From Trachythela sp. YZ-2020 (Eukaryota; Cnidaria; Anthozoa; Malacalcyonacea; Clavulariidae): a DNA stretch of 64,000 bases. Below, in pieces: positions 1 through 10,215 of the stretch; within the stretch, counting starts at the first letter, position 1; each line of letters starts with the position of its first letter. The position numbers and the translations under genes are program-made. The notes beneath the pieces are model-generated. The model saw nothing but the letters and a program-made list of their open reading frames with translations, was not told the origin of the DNA and searched no databases. Where the stretch lies: positions 1,240,001-1,304,000 of the forward strand of contig JADLSH010000231.1 of NCBI GenBank assembly GCA_016169945.1, given 5' to 3'.

Positions 1-240
1 AATGTGAGGCTTATTACTGGGGGGGGGGGGATATTACAGGGGGTTAGCAAGCTTAAGTAAGGAATTCCTAAAAATCCAAAAGAAATAAACAACAGTCAAT
101 ACAACAACCTTCAGCTCATTGAGATTAATTTTAAACACCTCAAGTTTGTTGTATCAATTCTACCTCTACTTGACACAACATGTTCTAGTACAACAGATAG
201 TACAACAGTTATTGACCCCAGCGCAGTAGTAGTGATAATG
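1..240. other. AT-rich flank downstream of the P-type transposase remnant
   Basis: No gene is recognised here. A run of ten G lies at about 21-30. The stretch just left of position 241 is downstream of the minus-strand transposase remnant and may be its 3' non-coding part. I see no terminal inverted repeat that would define the element's left end. Confidence 0.4.
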
Positions 241-2417
241 TCACTTCTTCTGATACCACTTTTTCTTTCCATACCTGCCGCCAACATTCCCTCTCAGAAC
301 AGGTGCAATGTCTCTTTGTGCAGCGATGGTGAGGTCATTGTAGCCAAACTGCTGGGCTGTGGGGTTATCCGAGTGTCCACCTTTAGCTCTCTGGTGCCCA
401 AAGTAGTCCTCTAGCACATCTTGCATAAATCGTTCGCTGAGGACATATTGAAACCCTTCAGCAAGCAAAAACTGAATGGCCTCAATATGTGAATGTACAT
501 AAATTTTCAAACCTTTATAAGTTTGAAGCAAAAGGAACATCTTTCCTCTGTCGTCAGCAGAATAATTCCCCTCTCGTTGCATGGTGCTGTCTCTCCAATC
601 ATCAAGATATTTCAAGAAGACATCTTTCAACCAAGTAAATCTTTCATCACCTTGCAATTCATAGGGTTTGATGAAATGATTTCTTTTCCTGACATGTTCA
701 GTCAAAGACCTTACGTTTGTACAGTCAAAGAAATCATTCATCATCCTACAAAATTGGACCGTACCGGTGACATCTTCCTTCCCACTTTTCCTCCAACGCA
801 ATAGCAACCGACTTGGGTTGCCAACTTCACTTTCATCTTGCTGTACGATGTAAGTACAATGTGATCAAGAGAAAGCTTTGGTAAAGTGTGCAAAGCAAAC
901 CCTTGATCACTATAGAACAGATCCGCGATGTGCCTAAACAGTAGATAATGCCCATCATTCCACATAAATCAACTGCGCGAACCCGAACCAGAATTGTACA
1001 AACAGTTCCGAGCAGTCTTAATCAGGTGACAAGCATCAGCGAAGAAGTATATGAACCGTGACATGGCAAAGATATTATGCACCTTGTGAACCACATCAAG
1101 TTTCAAGTCACTGACAAACTTTGCATGAAGGTCAAAGAACTTGCGATTTGGTGATGCTCCATCATTTACCGCTGCACAGACCCAAAGGTTTACTGACAAC
1201 TCCAGAACACCAACAACTTTCCAGAAGATAGACATTAACTGGTAAGAGGTAACATTTTCAGTTAAATAATATGCAATAACATGCTTGAGGTCACTGCACA
1301 TTCCTCTTACCAGAAATGCCAAGGCATGGGTTGCCATAACATCTTTGTCACCAAGATTTGCATAATTAGTCATTGGATCACCGAGATCCACAAAGCCAAT
1401 TAAGTCCCCAGAATGCTTGTCAAATACAAGGTTGGACTGGATTTTCATCTCGTCCATCACTACAACCACATAGCGCTGAATTCCAGAGAGTGCTGAAGCC
1501 TTTTCTTGGAGATTCTCAATGTTCTCAAAGTTAATGTCTGCCTTAGGTTTAAAATAGTTTTTGTAGTCTCTTAGGACACGTTCACTTGGCAGAATGAGAG
1601 CACCGCTGTCCCTGAGCTCACGGTATGCAGCTGGAGATTTTCCGTGCAAAGAGAGGGCAAATCGAATTAATTGGGGTGATAACGCCGTCCAAATTTTTCA
1701 CTTTGTAGGAGCTTCATTTGCTGCTCCCAAAAGAATTTCATATGAGGGGTTGTTTCAAGATTTTGACCACCCATGATCTTTAGTATGTCATTCTCCAATG
1801 ACCCACTTATTCCCACACCATCAACCTTTATTTTTCCCTCGAGCTCTTTTATCCTGCCTTCTAGCTGTTTACATTCTAGTCTTGACGCTTTTACAGTTGC
1901 CACTAACTTCTCGGAACTGCATGATGCAAGTGGAGCTTTACTTTTGGCTGGGGCTGATGTTGTTTTCTTCTTTCTCCTAGCAGCTTTCTCGAGAGTAGAT
2001 AGGGTTTTCGCACAGGGGTTACAAGGTTGGTCTGCAGGACTGTCGGTAATCATGGTAACTTCACATCCAGGGGACCGGAATGTTACACTTGTTTGAAAAT
2101 TGCTCTCCGAAATGCACTTTGGGATGGAATGCCGAACAACCGTAGATTCGGGAAATCCAGACAAATCGAGATCAGTGGTTGGGTCAGCTACAACTGATGT
2201 GGTCATTTCATTTTGTGGCAAACCAGCTGGGACCTTTGCCCCACCCCCAATACCCAAACCGCTTCGCCGTCCCTGCTTTGGACAAAATAGAAAGCATTGT
2301 TGCAGAAACATTTGAGAATTTCGGTTTGCCAAATTTCACGTTTCGCATGTGTGATGCTTGTTGCAAAAACGTCGTTTGCCCTGTCCAGGCGCAGGCCTCA
2401 GGAGTTGTGACAGGCAC
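241..2417 (-). pseudogene. P-element (THAP9-like) transposase, frameshifted remnant
   Basis: Read on the minus strand, four to five collinear pieces in different frames form one decayed transposase: 2417-2208, 2332-1667, 1649-969, 965-741 and 807-241. The 1649-969 piece contains the family hallmark DEMKIQSNLVFDKHSGDLIG, the first part of the RNase-H-like core. The last piece carries the C-terminal signature EDYFGHQRAKGGHSDNPT seen in P/THAP9 transposases. The 2332-1667 piece has a basic linker and a coiled-coil-like segment. No complete THAP zinc finger is visible at the N-terminus. Frame changes near 1660, 967 and 800 look like single-base indels, not introns, because the joined reading resumes at once. 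The family makes cut-and-paste transposases acting in the nucleus; this copy cannot make the full protein. Domestication is unlikely given the breaks. I am confident of the family and less so of the 5' limit. Confidence 0.85.
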
Positions 2418-2520
2418 CAGCGGGCTGAGTTGCCTTACCTGCCCGAACTGCCTCCCGCCTCTGCCTAAATAGCATTGACGAGGACACTATTTTCTCTCAA
2501 AATGTGACAGTGTTCATACA

Positions 2521-3081
2521 AAATAATTGGTAAAATTTGAGAAATTCATCTTTTATCTAATTACCAACAGATTACTAAATTTCCCAAAAAATTACCAAAA
2601 AATTACTAAAAATATTTAATTACTAAAAAAGTCCCAAAAGTTGCCAAAAATTACCAAAAGTAATTAAAATTACCAAATCTGGTCACACTGCCATCACGTG
2701 ACCTGTCAAAACAAGGAATTGAATAACATATTTCGTCACGTGGTAGAACTAGCCTAACCAGTCTCCTTCCGCTAACTGTGGTTTGACCAGGGCTTAAAGA
2801 TTCTCATAATACGTTGAAATTGCCTAAAAATGTGAAATTATACATAATGTTGGCTGTCCCAGCACCCAGAATAAATGAGTAAATCAGTTTAGACAAGGTA
2901 CAAGGAACTTTACTTTTAGAGTTATTATTTTTGAGTGTATTTTTATATCGTACGTCCAATATCTACATATAGGCTAATATGTATTATTTACAAAACGAGT
3001 TGGAGGGCTTTATCGGTGTATAGAGACGCGAGCCGAAGGCGAGCGGCTTTATACACCGATAAAGCCCGACAACGAGTTGGT
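2521..3081. repeat. 561-bp direct repeat, copy 1
   Basis: The unit beginning AAATAATTGGTAAAATTTGA recurs immediately downstream with an offset of 561 bp and few mismatches. It is non-coding, contains many ATTACCAAA-type short repeats, and ends in a hairpin (2986-3084). A partial third copy lies at 15587-15770. Confidence 0.9.
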
Positions 3082-3084
3082 AAA
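2986..3084. repeat. Hairpin (GGGCTTTATCGGTGTATA palindrome) 1
   Basis: The arm GGGCTTTATCGGTGTATA pairs with TATACACCGATAAAGCCC around a GC-rich loop (GCGAGCCGAAGGCGAGC). The outer arms ATTTACAAAACGAGTT and AACGAGTT..GTAAAT also pair. It looks like a small palindromic MITE, with a sister at 3547-3647. Confidence 0.8.
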
Positions 3085-3642
3085 TAATTGGTAAAATTTG
3101 AGAAATTCATCTTTTATCTAATTACCAACAGATTACTAAATTTCCCAAAAAATTACCAAAAAATTACTAAAAATATTTAATTACTAAAAAAGTCCCAAAA
3201 GTTGCCAAAAATTACCAAAAGTAATTAAAATTACCAAATCTGGTCACACTGCCATCACGTGACCTGTCAAAACAAGGAATTGAATAACATATTTCGTCAC
3301 GTGGTAGAACTAGCCTAACCAGTCTCCTTCCGCTAACTGTGGTTTGACCAGGGCTTAAAGATTCTCATAATACGTTGTAATTGCTTAAAAATGTGAAATT
3401 ATACATAATGTTGGCTGTCCCAGCACCCAGAATAAATGAGTAAATCAGTTTAGACAAGGTACAAGGAACTTTACTTTTAGAGTTATTATTTTGTAGTGTA
3501 TTTTTATATCGTACGTCCAATATCTACATATAGGCTAATATGTATTATTTACAAAACGAGTTGGAGGGCTTTATCGGTGTATAGAGACGCGAGCCGAAGG
3601 CGAGCGGCTTTATACACCGATAAAGCCCGACAACGAGTTATG
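3082..3642. repeat. 561-bp direct repeat, copy 2
   Basis: Second copy of the 2521-3081 unit in the same orientation, abutting the first. Only scattered substitutions separate the two copies, so the duplication is young compared with the surrounding debris. Confidence 0.9.
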
Positions 3643-3647
3643 TAAAT
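3547..3647. repeat. Hairpin (GGGCTTTATCGGTGTATA palindrome) 2
   Basis: Same palindrome as at 2986-3084, duplicated with its host unit. Confidence 0.8.
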
Positions 3648-3682
3648 GGCTTCAAAAATTTCCATTAATTAGTATTTATCTA

Positions 3683-3835
3683 CAGGGTGTATCAAAAAAA
3701 AGTGAACCCTTTGAAATTTAATGCAATAGTGAACCTTTTGAAATTGAACTTCATATTTGCATTTTCTTTCAAAGAATCTATTGTACCCTATTGTATTTAA
3801 TTTCAAAGGGTTCACTTTTTTTTGAGACAACCCTG
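3683..3835. mobile_element. Short MITE, CAGGGTGTATC / Tc1-mariner-like termini
   Basis: It starts TA|CAGGGTGTATCAAAAAAA, and its arm AAGTGAACCCTTTGAAATT returns inverted as AATTTCAAAGGGTTCACTT, ending ..CAACCCTG. The left flank is TA, as for Tc1/mariner-type insertions. The right flank runs straight into the next inverted-repeat element, so the right TA is not preserved. It has no coding capacity. Confidence 0.7.
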
Positions 3836-4578
3836 TCCCAAAAAAAGGCTACCTTTTCAAATTCAAATGAGCGTGTTAATTCAAGCAACCTATTGTGTTC
3901 AATTTCAAAGGGGTTTTAGTGCATGCACACACGGGTGATTAAGAATAACTTCAAGTCTGCGTTTGGAAAGCGTTCAGAAGCGTCTTGTATTTGTTTAAGT
4001 CCTGTTTAGATGTTGAATTTGCGTTGAATTTAACTTGTCAAATTTTATATGAAATTTCTGTTTGAACGCAATTAGTATAGGTTATCATGCGATGGCGAGT
4101 ACAATTAGGGATTAATAGTACGAGTGATGTTTGGAAATTTTGCGAAAATTGCACGAGCCGCCGGGGCGAGTCCAATTTGGCAACATTTCCAAACATCACG
4201 AGTACTATTAATCCCTAATTGTACGAGCAACATCGCATGATTACTTGTTTATTATTAGCATGACAAAATTTCCGCCATTTTGTTTGTTTTGGGAAAATCA
4301 TTAATTGTACTGCAGTACAATTAATGAAATAATTGTACTCCTCTCAACCAATCAGCATCCAGTAATTTTGTCATGCTAATAATAAATAACCTAAAACAGG
4401 TTTTATAACTTATTCATCAATTGGAAGCTTTTCTTAATATCCCATGTGTATAAAACTGTCTGTTTTTACGTATTCGTAGTTCAAAAGCGATAATGAATAT
4501 CAAAGAACTACAATAGGTTGCTTGAATTAACATGCTAATTTGAATTTGAAAAGGTAGCCTTTTTTTTGGGACACACTG
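3828..4578. mobile_element. 751-bp foldback/MITE with nested palindromes
   Basis: Left arm CCCAAAAAAAGGCTACCTTT with TTCAAATTCAAATGAGCGTG and TTAATTCAAGCAACCTATTG matches the right arm at about 4505-4578 in inverse order, which ends ..GGGACACACTG|TA. Two further palindromes sit inside: 4087-4240 (CATGCGATGGCGAGTACAAT against its inverse) and 4246-4390. The left terminus overlaps the right end of the 3683-3835 MITE, so two related elements appear fused through a shared end. Confidence 0.65.
4246..4390. repeat. Palindromic MITE (TTATTATTAGCATGACAAAAT)
   Basis: TTATTATTAGCATGACAAAA at the left is the exact inverse of the right end. The centre is a second small palindrome, ATTAATTGTACTGCAGTACAAT. 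It is nested in the 3828-4578 element. Confidence 0.75.
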
Positions 4579-5230
4579 TATAGTGTGAAATTATTTAGCA
4601 ATGCAAACAATTTTTAGCAATTCAGGTCGGCTAAAACCGTTGACGAAGAACGAGATAGTGACATAGTGTAGAAGCGGCTGTTCCATCTACCACAAGATAT
4701 TGCACAAAATGGGCTTACAAGATTTTTGAAGACTGGCAATTGAGCAGAAAAAATAAAGTTGCAATTGAAGAAGCAACGGCTTTGAGATTTGATAATCTAT
4801 CGAACGTGCAAGACCTAGACTCGGTGAACTTGAAGAGTTGTCTGGTGAATCATTGAAACTTTTGGCTAAGTAAATTTGTACGTTTGAATTGTTGGTTTAG
4901 TTTGACTGTATTCCAGTGTGTATAGTTGAGTGTACTTTAGTTTGGAAAGGACAGTGTACTTATTGTGTAAACTTTAGTCATTAAAGTTATTTTTATTGAA
5001 AATGGCTTTTGATAGGTATAAGAAAGTGTTGATAAAATTTAATGAGTGAATTTTGAATGAGTGTTCTATCAAATTTAAAGACACTGATGTTTTATTAATG
5101 AGTGTTCTATCACGTTTAAAGACACTGTTGTTTTATTAATGAGATCTGTAGTACTTGGTAGAATGATTGATTAAAGATGCATTTCTTTTGTATTTTGCTT
5201 ATGAATAATTAATGAATTTTTGAAGTAATA
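4579..5230. other. Non-coding AT-rich stretch
   Basis: I see no gene. The stretch contains short direct repeats, for example the AATGAGTGTTCTATCA.. TTTAAAGACACTG phrase near 5055-5125 occurring twice. Confidence 0.5.
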
Positions 5231-5327
5231 TATACAAACCGCGCGAGAGGTCTTTATCAGATTTAAAGCATCGAGGCGCAGCCCAGTGTTTTAGATCTGA
5301 TAAAGGCCGAACTGTAAGGTTTGTATA
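5231..5327. repeat. Palindrome (TATACAAACC..GGTTTGTATA)
   Basis: The outer arms TATACAAACC and GGTTTGTATA, with inner arms TCTTTATCAGATTTAAA and TTTAGATCTGATAAAGG, form an imperfect hairpin around a GC-rich loop. It resembles the 2986-3084 hairpins in layout but not in sequence. Confidence 0.75.
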
Positions 5328-5440
5328 TGACTTCTAAAATGCCTCGTTTTGTACGCTCACTGGCGTTGGAATTTTGAAGATTGATGTTATCTACGCTGTA
5401 AAAATTAAAGGAGAAAATTTGAGCAAGTCTATATCAAATA

Positions 5441-5871
5441 CAGGGTGTATCAAAAAAACTGCAAATACCATAATTTGTATGCACGAGATCATACATTAGA
5501 ATTTCAATGGCTGTGCAAATAATTACGCTTCTGGGATTTGAAAATACGTTTCCCAGGGGTATCAAAACAAGCACACAAAGTGAATTAAACTTATGAGTTC
5601 GATTACGAATGGCTCAGTTTACGAATGACTGCTGTCGAGTTTTGAGTTTGGGCGTACTTTAAAACAAGAAATACTCTTTGCTCTGTTGTTAGCTGAGCCA
5701 TTCGTAATCGAACTAATTTTAATTCACTTTGTGTGCTTATTTTGATAGTACTGCACGTGGAAACGTATTTTCAAATCCCAGAAGCGTAATTATTTGCACA
5801 GCCATTGAAATTCTAATGTATGATCTCGTGCATACAAATTATGGTATTTGCAGTTTTTTTTATACACCCTG
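5441..5871. mobile_element. 431-bp long-TIR MITE with TA target site (Tc1/mariner type)
   Basis: The termini are TA|CAGGGTGTATCAAAAAAACT and the inverse at 5850-5871|TA. The inverted arms run about 120 bp (5441-5560 against 5750-5871) and are almost perfect, including the phrase GGGATTTGAAAATACGTTTCC. A second inverted pair, AGCCATTCGTAATCGAACT against its inverse, lies inside. TA on both sides is the expected target duplication of Tc1/mariner transposases, which would have to act in trans because nothing here is coding. Confidence 0.85.
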
Positions 5872-5929
5872 TACTGTATATAGACCGCTACGGGTCATGA
5901 GTTTCCTTTTGTATTTTGCCTATGAATAA

Positions 5930-7425
5930 TTAGGAATTTGTACTGGTTTAGCCATAAGGCATTTCAATTTTGATATATATAACCGTAATATACATTTTGC
6001 AAAATAAAATGAGGACAATCTGCACTCCGCATGAAAACTGAGATAACTGTGTACAATATAGGTGAAATATATACTGTCATACTCGTATATTTCGAAATCA
6101 CTATTCAGCGTAGTTGAGCAATCTCACACTATAAACACAGTTGACAATATATAGATGACTGCAAATGCTATACTAACAATAGTTACCCATCACAATGCCT
6201 GCGCATATTTTTAAAGCCTTAACTGCATGCCTGCCTGAACGATTCCTGGGAGTCTGGCAAATTTTAATTTGGTGGCGATACGCAAATATATTCAATCCGT
6301 CATACTTGGCTTAAATAATATAAATTGAAGGCTCAACATCGTGCCACCAGTCAGGGCAGGGCCTTTTTTAACTAATGTACTGGAGGGGCAAAAGCCCCCC
6401 CAGCCCCATGTTCGCCCCCCCAGTAAGCTATTTTGGCCCCCCCAGTGAAGGTCCCTTTTGTCCAAAGTATAAGCCAAAAATGGGAAAAAACTGAGTTTAG
6501 AGGAAAGTTATTGTATTCTCACAACAAAACCTGGCCCGTTTAGATGGGATATATCAAAAGTTGTCTCTGAAAACACAGGAAATCAAGCCACAGAGACTCA
6601 AGAATACAAAAATTTTTTGGGGGATTACCCCCAGACCCCCCTTCGCCTTCCCACACATATAATACACCACCTACTTGTTACGTCCCCTTTCGATGATGCC
6701 CCCCCACTGATGATTTCTTAAAAAAGGCCCTGAGTCAGGGTTTATATATCGTCCTTTCAAGCCAACTTTATCAAATAAACCTATATTTCCAAGGCAAATG
6801 CGCCAATTTCTTCAATACTTTCAATATTTTCAACCCGGCATACTTTGAATAAATATACACAAGGGCTGGCTACCCTGCTGAACACAACTCGCTAAGGATA
6901 TTCGTTCCGGTCTATAACCCGCTTGAAATACGCTTAATTGGCGTTTTAAAATCCAACCTTATCAAATATTTTTCCCTAACTTGCGAAACGCCAATTTCTT
7001 CAATCTTATCACGGCGCAGTGATTTTACCGCACCCTCATGTGATCGTATTCACCATATCTATACACGCTACAGGCAAGTACGTGAGGTTTATCGGCGTGC
7101 TATTGCCGACACCGCAACTTAGACTTGCAGCAAGCAAAAGCGCACACAAACAGTCAGAAGTAAATTTAGTTTATTGATTAACAGGCTTATAAGCTGAATA
7201 CGGCAATATTTTCCCCAGTCGCAAAATAATTTCATATTTGTTAGACGTGTGAGATTGGGCAGTCACTCCAGTCAGTGATAAAAATTAACATATCGAAAGT
7301 ACTTACGATTGTGCGTTTATAGTACACCAATCCATATCAAAACTGTATCCTAGTTTCAATCCATATCAAAACTGTATCTGAAGTTTATTTTTGTGGCGAA
7401 GAAGGCCAACTGAGAGTTCTGAATC
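5930..7425. repeat. Dispersed 1.5-kb repeat block, copy 1
   Basis: Non-coding. It matches 15830-16018 followed by 20800-21720 in the same orientation: shared phrases include CGTAGTTGAGCA, ATATAGATGACTGCAAATGC, AACCCGCTTGAAATACGCTT and TTGCCGACACCGCAACTTAG. The second copy is interrupted by a 4.8-kb insertion; this copy is interrupted by a hAT MITE. It could be a non-autonomous element or an old segmental duplication; no coding region identifies it. Confidence 0.75.
6357..6732. mobile_element. hAT MITE, copy 1 (8-bp TSD AGTCAGGG)
   Basis: TIRs CAGGGCCTTTTTTAA / TTAAAAAAGGCCCTG bound a 376-bp non-coding element flanked on both sides by AGTCAGGG. The related repeat copy at about 21030 has the uninterrupted sequence ACCAGTCAGGGTTTATA, a natural empty site. 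8-bp duplications and CAGGG-type ends are typical of hAT. The body contains runs of C and G (GGGGCAAAAGCCCCCCC). The copy at 32270-32646 is nearly identical. Confidence 0.95.
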
Positions 7426-7628
7426 ACAAAATATTTCACGCTTCGCCAATTATTGCTGCCGAGCGTAGCGAGGCAGCACACTAATCCTGACATAACTCGT
7501 GCCAGTTCCCTCCCGAACTATGTATAGCGTTATGAAAAATTTTGGATGTCAGATTTTGACAAACAATGGAATGATGACGTTTTGTGACGTATTACGCTTA
7601 CGCTGAAGTTTAAAGTTACATACTCCGT
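7426..7628. other. Non-coding spacer before the Penelope-like element
   Basis: No gene is seen. It contains the short palindrome-like phrase TGCCGAGCGTAGCGAGGCAGCA near 7453. Confidence 0.4.
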
Positions 7629-8010
7629 AACTCCAAAAATTGATAACATTTTAATATTTATCTACGTTTCGACTATGTTTCAGTCATCATCAGGATAAAC
7701 TAACTAGATTATATATCAAAAGCAGTATTTATATGAAGAAATATGATACATTAGGTTGATTATTAATGAATTAGTTAAATATGATAAGTTCTTTAGAAGC
7801 TTTAATTCCATGATTAAGTTCAGGTTTATATCTTTGAATAGCGAGGGATCCTTGAAAAAGCAAAAGGGACCGATGGTTAGATTTATCTATGATTTTAGTA
7901 TTGTGAAAAACATGTTCAGCCATTATACATCTGGTTTGATTAGACTCTGCGTCATCGTCGAGATTCATTTCTAAAAGAGCTTTAATATGTTCAAACTGTT
8001 AATATGTTTA
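7629..8010 (-). repeat. Inverted terminal repeat of the Penelope-like element (left)
   Basis: It is the inverse complement of about 10870-11236. The minus strand encodes the same C-terminal protein segment as the right end (MNLDDDAESNQTRCIMAEHV at 7968-7909), confirming that the copy includes coding 3' sequence. Confidence 0.88.
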
Positions 8011-8039
8011 ATATGTCCATTTACGAAGTGCCTACCATC

Positions 8040-8494
8040 GCAAAATCCTGAAAGAAGCGATCGATGAACAACACCGTTCTCTTGAATCATTAAAGAAATC
8101 TTTCAGTGAACAAGAAATCACCCTACGCAACTGTACAACTTGGCTACAAAATTTGAATCTCAAATACCATGCAAAACGACCAATGGACCGTAAGCTCTCA
8201 AGTGTTTCAAAACGTCACGAACGCAAATTCAACACCCTGCTGCGTGAACACGCAATAAACACGGGAATTAAGAAAAATCCTAATGAAATAATAACTAACC
8301 TGACTGACGACAATCTGACTAAAGAAGAAGCAACCATCCTGAGATTTGGGCTGAAACATAACTTAGCTACAAGACCAAGTGAGACGCAAATTATTGCTAC
8401 AGCCGAATCAATCTGGGACCAACTTGAACGACACAATGCTCTTCCAGTCTTCCACATACCTTTCTCAAACGACAGAAAATCAAAAATTCCATAA
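8040..8494 (+). pseudogene. Penelope-like protein, N-terminal region
   Basis: The 113-residue open stretch from 8153 includes EEATILRFGLKHNLATRP, a conserved pre-RT motif of Penelope proteins. The preceding 110 bases appear to extend the same protein in a shifted frame. It stops at 8492-8494 and the next part resumes in another frame within about 30 bases, so this is one gene broken by indels. In an intact element it would be the start of the RT/endonuclease polyprotein used for target-primed reverse transcription. Confidence 0.8.
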
Positions 8495-8529
8495 AAGCTT
8501 TCGCATGTAACCTCTTAACCTTTGACGAT

Positions 8530-9223
8530 CGACAACTTAATACAGATTACAAACGTATTAAATTACTCAAACAACTTGACTTGAAATACGCAATTTTAAG
8601 ACCTGACAAAGGAAATGGTATTGTACTAATCAATAAAGACGACTACAAAGCATGTATGACTGATCTTTTTTCTGACACTACTAAATTCAAAAAAGTAACT
8701 GAGGACACAACACTAACCCAACTAACAACTCTTCAGAGTTATCTACGTACTATCTATAATCGCGACGAAATCACACAAGATGAATATGAAAGCATGAGAC
8801 CTACTTCAACTAAACCAGCAAGAGCTCACGGATTACCGAAAATACATAAAACGTTTGATACACTTCCTTCCTTTCGACCTATAATTGATACAACTGGTTA
8901 CTGGTACTGCTTACCAACCAATTACACAATTACTAAATCCTCTGACAACTAATGAATTTACAATACGGGATAGCTTTGATGCGGTATATGAGATTAACAA
9001 CATTCCTCCCAATCTATTTAATGACGGATACAGACTAATATCCCACTCAACAAAACTGTCAACATAATATTAAAACGCATCTATGATGATAAGCTAATAT
9101 CGACGAAGTTAACTAAACGAACACATGCACTTAAAAAACTAATACTAGACTCATGTACCAAAACAATCTTTTCACTTAACGGACATCTTTATAAACAAAT
9201 CGACGGGATTTCTATGGGTTCAC
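8530..9223 (+). pseudogene. Penelope-like reverse transcriptase, fingers and first palm part
   Basis: The segment 8581-8952 contains LRPDKGNGIVLINKDDY, a Penelope RT motif, and ARAHGLPKIHKTFDTLPSFRPII, a GLPKIHK motif typical of the family. A frameshift near 8930 moves the reading to the 8885-9067 frame. The tail at 9180-9223 encodes GISMGSP, the motif just before the catalytic region. The transposon at 9232 then interrupts the gene; the protein resumes after 10216. Confidence 0.85.
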
Positions 9224-9231
9224 CCTTAGGT
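9224..9231. repeat. 8-bp target duplication CCTTAGGT (left)
   Basis: CCTTAGGT occurs immediately before the inserted TIR element and again at 10208-10215, within the RT coding sequence. Confidence 0.9.
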
Positions 9232-9488
9232 CGAGCCTGCTCGCAGACGTTCTTATGGCTCAAACCCTCGCCAACTAACGTCTGCTGGACCGAGCGATAC
9301 ATTCCATTCCCTTTGTTATGAAGAACCAATAAGATTTTTCTAGGGGTTTTGCAGTGGGCCAATCAACGCTAGTCTTTTATAATGACTTCCGCAAGCAAGT
9401 TGTAAACATTAAATTTCCCGCGCGAAGTAATAATACAATTTTGCTTTCCCTTTGTTATAATTGTTACGATTTAAAAATAAGCTAGAAA

Positions 9489-9683
9489 ATGAATAAAACT
9501 CCAGAAAAAATAATCGGAGGCGATCATCGATGTTTTCTCTGTAACAGCGCTCCAGGGAAAACAAAAGCAGATATGAAAGGTCTGATCAAAACAGCAATTG
9601 CTATCGATGTCAATTTGTATTCTTCGGGAAGCGTTCTATTTGTTTGTTCGAAGACCTGTTATAAGCGTTTGTTGCGATTATAA
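9489..9683 (+). CDS. Small Cys-containing protein of unknown function
   Basis: A 64-codon reading frame with its own ATG inside the TIR transposon. It has a CFLCN pair near the N-terminus and CSKTC near the C-terminus, spaced like a degenerate zinc-binding fold, and a basic end. I do not recognise a family. It may be the first exon or a truncated N-terminus of the element's original protein, since the sequence right after it (9685-9760) reads on in another frame. Its opposite-strand neighbour is the RecQ-like fragment. Expression is unproven. Confidence 0.35.
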   Translation: MNKTPEKIIGGDHRCFLCNSAPGKTKADMKGLIKTAIAIDVNLYSSGSVLFVCSKTCYKRLLRL

Positions 9684-9759
9684 AAGATTATCAAAAGTTC
9701 AAAAGATGCCAAGGAAGAAATTAAGAATGATTTCAATGTCCAAAAATATTTGCTGAGTT

Positions 9760-10039
9760 CAGTGCAGTTTTTGTGTTTTGGGTTTCTGAATGAGCTGGTG
9801 TGGTTGTATAAGATTAATAAGCGGAGAAACAAAAACCACAATGTGTCCCGACGCTTTGGAAATTGTATCCACAATTAATGGCAATGATTGGTATATGAGC
9901 GATTTCCCAAAACCAGTTGGGAGATTTACAAACACGTCAGATTTCTTTCCAACAATTAATATGAATTGATCTTTTCATTGATCTTTTCTATACTAAACTT
10001 CTCGCATACTCTCTTGAAAGCCAAGTCGAAATCCGCCAT
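9760..10039 (-). pseudogene. RecQ-like DEAD/H helicase N-terminal fragment
   Basis: On the minus strand an ATG at 10039 begins MADFDLAFKRVCEKF. After a frameshift the reading DVFVNLPTGFGKSLIYQSLP follows, with a Walker A (PTGFGKS) in the position expected of RecQ-family helicases. A third frame then gives a motif-Ia-like VSPLI. Only about 90 residues remain of a domain normally above 300 residues, so helicase activity is excluded. It is confined between the inverted repeats of the 9232-10207 transposon, suggesting capture of, or descent from, an element that carried a RecQ helicase. Confidence 0.75.
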
Positions 10040-10207
10040 CTTGTTTTCATATCAAAGGCATATCAAAATCTACCAATCACAGTGAACCTTCCCGATTTAA
10101 GAAAGTTCGCAGTGATTGGTCAAATCGAGGGAATGGAATGTATCGCTCGGTTCAGCAGACGTTAGTTGGCGAGGGTTTGAGCCATAAGAACGTCTGCGAG
10201 CAGGCTA

Positions 10208-10215
10208 CCTTAGGT
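10208..10215. repeat. 8-bp target duplication CCTTAGGT (right)
   Basis: Right-hand copy of the duplication made by the insertion at 9232-10207. Confidence 0.9.

Larger units (their letters stand above)
9232..10207. mobile_element. 976-bp TIR transposon with captured RecQ-like fragment
   Basis: Left arm CGAGCCTGCTCGCAGACGTT and about 60 further bases are repeated inverted at the right end (..GCGAGCAGGCTA). The arms differ slightly at the first two bases. The 8-bp direct repeat CCTTAGGT flanks it, which fits hAT, P or KDZ-type transposases; the superfamily cannot be set from the ends alone. Inside are a small Cys-rich reading frame (9489-9683, plus) and a broken RecQ-like helicase start (10039-9760, minus). 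No transposase is recognisable, so it looks non-autonomous. Confidence 0.88.

Noticed and set aside
1594..2472. Plus-strand open frames opposite the P-type transposase
   Set aside because: They mirror the minus-strand coding sequence, lack family motifs, and are explained as antisense shadows.
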